Assembly (NCBI RefSeq): GCF_014269225.2
Contig: NZ_CP077097.1
Coordinates: 1,995,001 to 2,059,000, forward strand
DNA: 64,000 nt
Reading direction: 5' to 3'
Source of the DNA: Pseudomonas anuradhapurensis
GTDB taxonomy: Bacteria; Pseudomonadota; Gammaproteobacteria; Pseudomonadales; Pseudomonadaceae
Positions 60,194-64,000 of this stretch are shown in pieces (positions within the stretch are counted from its first letter, which is position 1; each line of letters opens with the position of its first letter). The position numbers and the translations under genes are program-made. The notes under the pieces are model-generated. The model did not search any database and was not told the DNA's origin. It worked only from the letters and a program-made list of their open reading frames with translations.

Positions 60194-61537
60194 TCACAAG
60201 CCTTGCAGCGTCTCCATCAACACCCGCACCTTGGCAATCGATTCCTCATATTCTGCCTGCCACTCGGAATCGGCCACCACGGCACCGCCGCCCCAGCAGC
60301 AGACCTGCCCACGCTTGACCAGCAGGCTGCGAATGGCGATCGAGCTGTCCATCTCGCCACGCACGTCCAGGTAAAGCAGTGACCCGCAGTACAGCGTGCG
60401 GCGCGTCGGCTCCAGCTCGTCGATGATCTGCATGGCGCGGATCTTCGGGGCGCCGGTGATCGAGCCACCGGGGAAGCTGTCGCCGATCAGGTCCAGAGCG
60501 TCCTTGTTGCTGGCTAGCCGACCGGTGATGCTGCTGACCAGATGATGCACGTTGGGGTAGCTCTCCAGGCTGAACAGTTCCGGCACTTTCACCGAGCCGA
60601 TTTCGCAGGTGCGCCCCAAGTCGTTGCGCAGCAGGTCGACGATCATCAGGTTTTCCGAGCGGTCCTTGGCGCTGTGCCGCAGCTGCTCGGCATTGTGCGC
60701 ATCTTCGACGGGGTTGCTGGCGCGCGGGCGAGTGCCCTTGATCGGTCGGGTTTCCACCTGGCGCTGGCTGACGCGGATGAAGCGCTCGGGCGAAAAACTC
60801 AGCAAGGCGCTGCCGTCGGCCAGCTGCTGGTAGCCGGAGAACGGCGTTGGGCAGGCTTTGCGCAAGGCCTGGTAGGCGTGCCACGGGTCGCCCTGGCAGG
60901 GCGCGCGGAAGCGCTGGGTGAGGTTGATCTGGTAGCAGTCGCCCGCCTGGATGTAGCACTGCACCTGGTCGAACGCCGCCTTGTACTGTGCGGGCTGAAG
61001 GTCGCCGGCCATCGGTGCCAGCAGCTCGAAGCGGCCGTTTGCACTGTTGTCGGTGCCTTCGAACAGGCTGATCAGGCGTTCGCGTTCCTGGCTGGCCAGG
61101 CTCGGATGAAAGACCAGCTGGCTGGTCGCGCACTGGTGGTCGCTGACCAGCGCCCAGGCATACAGGCCCAGTTGCGCATCTGGCAGGCCGAGGTCGTCAA
61201 CGGCCAGGCTGGGCAACTGTTCCAGGCGCCGACCGAAGTCATAGCTCAGGTAACCGATCAGGCCACCAGCGAACGGCAGCTCGCTGCCCTCGGGCAGCTG
61301 GGCATGGCCCAGTTGCGCCAGGCCCGTGCGCAGGCGCTGGAGGAAGGCGCGGCCATCTTCGCCAGGTTGCGCCTGCAACTGTTGCACCGGCCAGGCGCTG
61401 AGCAGGTCGAAGCGGCCGCGCTCGGCGCCGGGGCGGGCGCTGTCGAGCAGGATCGCACCGGGTGCCTGGCGCAGGCGGGCGAAATAGGCGGCAGGGTCGG
61501 GCTGGTAGGGCAGGGGATGGAGCGTACAGGTCGGCAT
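60194..61537 (-). CDS. pabB: Aminodeoxychorismate synthase component I
   Basis: This 447-residue chorismate-utilising enzyme has an N-terminal domain (about 10-160) and the catalytic domain with YQINLTQRF (near 200), [11 protein letters not shown] (near 262, where PabB uses the lysine) and [13 protein letters not shown] (near 370). It makes 4-amino-4-deoxychorismate for folate. Anthranilate synthase differs at the KGT position. The start is ATG 61537; a TTG lies just upstream. Confidence 0.92.
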   Translation of the reverse strand: MPTCTLHPLPYQPDPAAYFARLRQAPGAILLDSARPGAERGRFDLLSAWPVQQLQAQPGEDGRAFLQRLRTGLAQLGHAQLPEGSELPFAGGLIGYLSYDFGRRLEQLPSLAVDDLGLPDAQLGLYAWALVSDHQCATSQLVFHPSLASQERERLISLFEGTDNSANGRFELLAPMAGDLQPAQYKAAFDQVQCYIQAGDCYQINLTQRFRAPCQGDPWHAYQALRKACPTPFSGYQQLADGSALLSFSPERFIRVSQRQVETRPIKGTRPRASNPVEDAHNAEQLRHSAKDRSENLMIVDLLRNDLGRTCEIGSVKVPELFSLESYPNVHHLVSSITGRLASNKDALDLIGDSFPGGSITGAPKIRAMQIIDELEPTRRTLYCGSLLYLDVRGEMDSSIAIRSLLVKRGQVCCWGGGAVVADSEWQAEYEESIAKVRVLMETLQGL

Positions 61538-61636
61538 CAATGTGGACGGCGATGTAAAAGCGAGGAGGGCGATTGTAGTCCTGTGTAGGAAATGCGCCTA
61601 GCTTTGTGGCGACATTCAAACACCAGGTTTCGCCCT

Positions 61637-61757
61637 TGGGGCCGCTTTGCGGCCCTATCGCGACACAAGGCCGCTCCTGCAAGGGAGCGCGCCAGCTGCA
61701 TGGGGCGATGTCTCCTGCAGGAGCGGCCTTGTGTCGCGATGGGCTGCGCAGCAGCCC
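61637..61757. repeat. REP-like inverted repeat pair, family A
   Basis: Inverted copies at 61637-61683 and 61713-61757 share CGACACAAGGCCGCTCCTGC. The right copy ends GGGCTGCGCAGCAGCCCC. They lie between the pabB start and the end of the RimK-like gene, both on the minus strand, so the repeat sits in the path of any read-through. Confidence 0.8.
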
Positions 61758-61765
61758 CGACGATT

Positions 61766-62746
61766 TCAGCGCGGATGCACGTGGCCGAACAGCCCTTGCG
61801 ATACCCGCACCCGCTGTTCGGCATCCTCGGTGATGCCATCCTTGGCCAGCGCCTCCAGGTGGGCCTCGATGGCATGGGTGCGCTGGGTCAGCCCGCAGTC
61901 GTTGGCAATCTGGATGTTCAGGCCCGGGCGGGCGTTGAGTTCCAGGATCAGCGGCCCCTTGTCCTGGTCCAGGACCATGTCGACACCGATGTAGCCCAGG
62001 CCACACAGCTCGTAGCAGCCGGCGGCCAGCTTCATGAAGCCGTCCCAGTTCGGCAACTGCACGCCGTCGACCGCGTTGGTGGTGTCCGGGTGCTTGCTGA
62101 TGATGTTGTTCAGCCAGGTGCCGCGCAGGGTCACCCCAGTGGCCAGGTCGACGCCCACGCCGATGGCGCCCTGGTGCAGGTTGGCCTTGCCGCCGGACTG
62201 GCGGGTCGGCAGGCGCAGCATGGCCATTACCGGGTAACCCATCAGCACGATGATGCGGATGTCCGGTACACCTTCGTAGCTGATGCTCTTGAAGATCTGG
62301 TCGGGGGTTACCCGGTATTCGATCAGCGCGCGGTCACGGTGGCCACCCAGCGAGTACAGGCCGGTGAGGATGCTGGAAATCTGGTGCTCGATTTCCTCAT
62401 GGCTGATGATCTTGCCCGACACCGTGCGGTAGCGGTCCTCGAAGCGATCGGCGATCACCAGGATGCCGTCACCGCCGGCGCCCTGCGCCGGCTTGATGAC
62501 GAAATCGCTGCGCCCGCCAATGATCTGGTCGAGCTTGTCGATTTCCTTTTCGGTTTCGATGATGCCGTACATCTCCGGCACATGGATGCCGGCCGCCAGG
62601 GCACGCTCCTTGGTGATGATCTTGTCGTCGACGATCGGGTACAGGTGGCGCTTGTTGTACTTCAACACGTAGTCCGCGTTGCGCCGATTGATACCCATGA
62701 TGCCCCGGGCCTCCAGGGCTTTCCACGTCTTGATCAGGCCAAACAT
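61766..62746 (-). CDS. RimK-related alpha-L-glutamate ligase-like ATP-grasp protein (TIGR02291 type)
   Basis: This 326-residue ATP-grasp protein has the lysine-bearing SDFVIKPAQGAGGDGILVI (about 95-113), a central YRVTPDQIFKSISYEGVPDIR segment and the Mg-binding PLILELNARPGLNIQIAND (about 265-283). It resembles RimK but lacks its exact N-terminus and forms a separate family of glutamate ligase-like enzymes. Its ATG overlaps the stop of the 7TM transglutaminase-like gene (TGATG). The product is unknown; amino-acid addition to a peptide or small molecule is the best guess. Confidence 0.85.
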   Translation of the reverse strand: MFGLIKTWKALEARGIMGINRRNADYVLKYNKRHLYPIVDDKIITKERALAAGIHVPEMYGIIETEKEIDKLDQIIGGRSDFVIKPAQGAGGDGILVIADRFEDRYRTVSGKIISHEEIEHQISSILTGLYSLGGHRDRALIEYRVTPDQIFKSISYEGVPDIRIIVLMGYPVMAMLRLPTRQSGGKANLHQGAIGVGVDLATGVTLRGTWLNNIISKHPDTTNAVDGVQLPNWDGFMKLAAGCYELCGLGYIGVDMVLDQDKGPLILELNARPGLNIQIANDCGLTQRTHAIEAHLEALAKDGITEDAEQRVRVSQGLFGHVHPR

Positions 62747-64000
62747 CAGGCGTCAGCCTTCTTCAGGAATGCCTTGAAGCGCACGAGCTCGGTCAGGCGG
62801 TAGCCGCGGTAGCGGCCCATCGCCAGCATGAAGCCCACCAGGATCAGCAGCACCGCCGGGAAGGTGAACACGAAGTACACCAGCTCCGGCACCATCATCA
62901 GCAGGTGTGCCAAAGACGCAGCGAACAGGGTGCCGATGGCCACTTTCATGGCATGGCCGCCGCCACGCTCTTCCCAGGTGATGGACAGGCGTTCGATGGT
63001 CATGGTCAGGATCACCATCGGGAACAGCGCCACCGACAACCCGCGCTCAAGGCCCAGCTTGTGGCTGAACAGGCTGATGGCGGCAATCAGCACCACGACG
63101 AAGGTCAGCACCACCGACAGGCGTGGCAGCATCTGCAGCTTGAGGTGCTCCAGGTACGAGCGCAGCGACAGGCCCAGGGCGGTGATCACCGTGAACAGCA
63201 CGATACCGAAGCCCAGCTGGGTTTCGCGGAAGGCCAGGGCAATCAGTACCGGGGTGAAGGTACCCAGGGTCTGCAGACCGACCAGGTTGCGCAGCACCAG
63301 GATCACCAGCACGCCGATCGGGATCATCACCATGATCATGAAGGTTTGCTGGGTTTGCAGCGGCAGGCCGTACAGCGAGTACTCGAGGAAGTCGGCGTCG
63401 GTATTTTCGTCGGTCAGCTTGGCCAGGCGGATGGCGTTCATCTCGCTGTTGTTCATGCTGAAGGTGACGTTGGCCTTCTTGCCGCCATCGACGGTGATCA
63501 GGTTGTCGTCACCGGTCCACCACAGCAGGCGGTCGCTGGGCAGGCCCTGCTCGCCGGTGTCCGGGTTGAAGTACAGCCAGTCGGTACCGTTGAAGCTGCG
63601 CAGCCACAGTTCCGGGGTTTGCGGCGTGTCGGCCACCAGGCGGATGGTATGCACCTTCTCCATCGGGACGTGGGCGATCGACAGCAGCAGGTCGATGACC
63701 TGGGCCTTCTTCATGGCCGTGGTGTCGCCGGCCAGCAGCAGCTTGACGTTGTCGTCGTTGAGGTTGTTGACCCGCTTGATGGTCTCGCTGACGAAGGTCT
63801 CGACATCGGCCGAGTGCTGGCGGATCGGCGCCATCAGGGCCTCGGCGGCGATCTTCTCGGGGCCCTCCACGGCCAGGCTGTCACGGAAGGTCGGGCCTTT
63901 GACCGTGGCCTTTTCCTTGCTGTAGCGCTTGGTCAGCACCAGGCGGTAGTAGAGGGTCTGGTTGCCGCTGGCGCGGCGTGCCGACCAGGTGACCTTGCGG
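62746..64000 (-). CDS. Inactive transglutaminase-like protein with seven transmembrane helices (partial, 5' end outside)
   Basis: The frame is open to the right edge, so the N-terminus is missing. The visible part begins in a periplasmic transglutaminase-like domain. From about residue 190 of the visible part it has around seven hydrophobic helices (FMIMVMIPIGVLVILVLRN and following), ending in a basic tail. It matches the inactive-transglutaminase/7TM families found beside RimK-like ligases. In the visible domain I see no Cys-His-Asp triad. It is translationally coupled to the ligase gene. Confidence 0.82.
   Translation of the reverse strand, partial: RKVTWSARRASGNQTLYYRLVLTKRYSKEKATVKGPTFRDSLAVEGPEKIAAEALMAPIRQHSADVETFVSETIKRVNNLNDDNVKLLLAGDTTAMKKAQVIDLLLSIAHVPMEKVHTIRLVADTPQTPELWLRSFNGTDWLYFNPDTGEQGLPSDRLLWWTGDDNLITVDGGKKANVTFSMNNSEMNAIRLAKLTDENTDADFLEYSLYGLPLQTQQTFMIMVMIPIGVLVILVLRNLVGLQTLGTFTPVLIALAFRETQLGFGIVLFTVITALGLSLRSYLEHLKLQMLPRLSVVLTFVVVLIAAISLFSHKLGLERGLSVALFPMVILTMTIERLSITWEERGGGHAMKVAIGTLFAASLAHLLMMVPELVYFVFTFPAVLLILVGFMLAMGRYRGYRLTELVRFKAFLKKADA

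Overview
The window is chromosomal DNA of a Pseudomonas, almost certainly of the P. putida group. The basis is the high GC content with strong third-position GC, the rRNA and tRNA types, and a backbone I recognise from memory as that of P. putida KT2440 around PP_2240 to PP_2331 (glycerol-type ABC operon, folD, tRNA cluster, tig-clpP-clpX-lon-hupB-ppiD, tesA, oprI, cysB/cysH). There is no phage, insertion sequence, integrase or CRISPR array. The content is core genome plus Pseudomonas accessory metabolism, with several families of REP-like inverted repeats in the intergenic gaps.

Layout. 1-720: 3' end of an rRNA operon (23S end, 5S, terminator). 1000-6350: SbmA/BacA-type ABC exporter, MFS transporter, histidine phosphatase with an altered catalytic motif, and a TauE/SafE exporter. 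5744-11122: apparent amino-acid module of a HTH-cupin regulator, FAD amine/amino-acid oxidoreductase, RidA, a YkvI-type permease, and a chemoreceptor with the dCache_1AA amino-acid motif (McpA-like). 11265-13764: LysR regulator divergent from a PACE efflux pump, then a lipoprotein. 13941-16684: dicarboxylate symporter dctA followed by two FCD-type GntR regulators. 17139-20406: aerotaxis receptor (Aer2-like) coupled to a PAS-GGDEF-EAL protein. 20495-28392: sigma-54 activator divergent from a six-gene ABC importer in the order of rhizobial glpSTPQUV. 28527-30230: folD, then tRNA-Arg, -His, -Leu, -His. 30363-39388: small acidic protein, then the protein-quality-control run tig, clpP, clpX, lon, hupB, ppiD. 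39484-49000: patatin lipase, lipoprotein, CHAD protein, thioesterase, DUF962-like protein, second chemoreceptor, TatD, MltF-like transglycosylase, DoxX, greB. 48797-57553: ybbA/ybbP ABC, tesA esterase, L,D-transpeptidase, oprI, GNAT, DAHP synthase, ketopantoate reductase. 57657-61537: universal stress protein, cysB, cysH, pabB. 61766-64000: RimK-like ATP-grasp ligase overlapping a 7TM inactive-transglutaminase protein that runs off the window.

Strongest second-look items: (1) the paired glp-type ATPases carry complementary defects (no H-loop His in one, no LSGGQ in the other) that fall in the same composite ATP site; (2) their promoter has a -24/-12 element preceded by six TGTTCA boxes, three of them exactly 10 bp apart; (3) the dctA promoter is bracketed by two GntR-like operators 66 bp apart; (4) tRNA-His is duplicated together with its terminator hairpin; (5) the amino-acid oxidase-RidA-permease-chemoreceptor block; (6) the translationally coupled RimK-like/7TM-transglutaminase pair. 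All site calls come from reading the sequence by eye; no alignments or searches were run.
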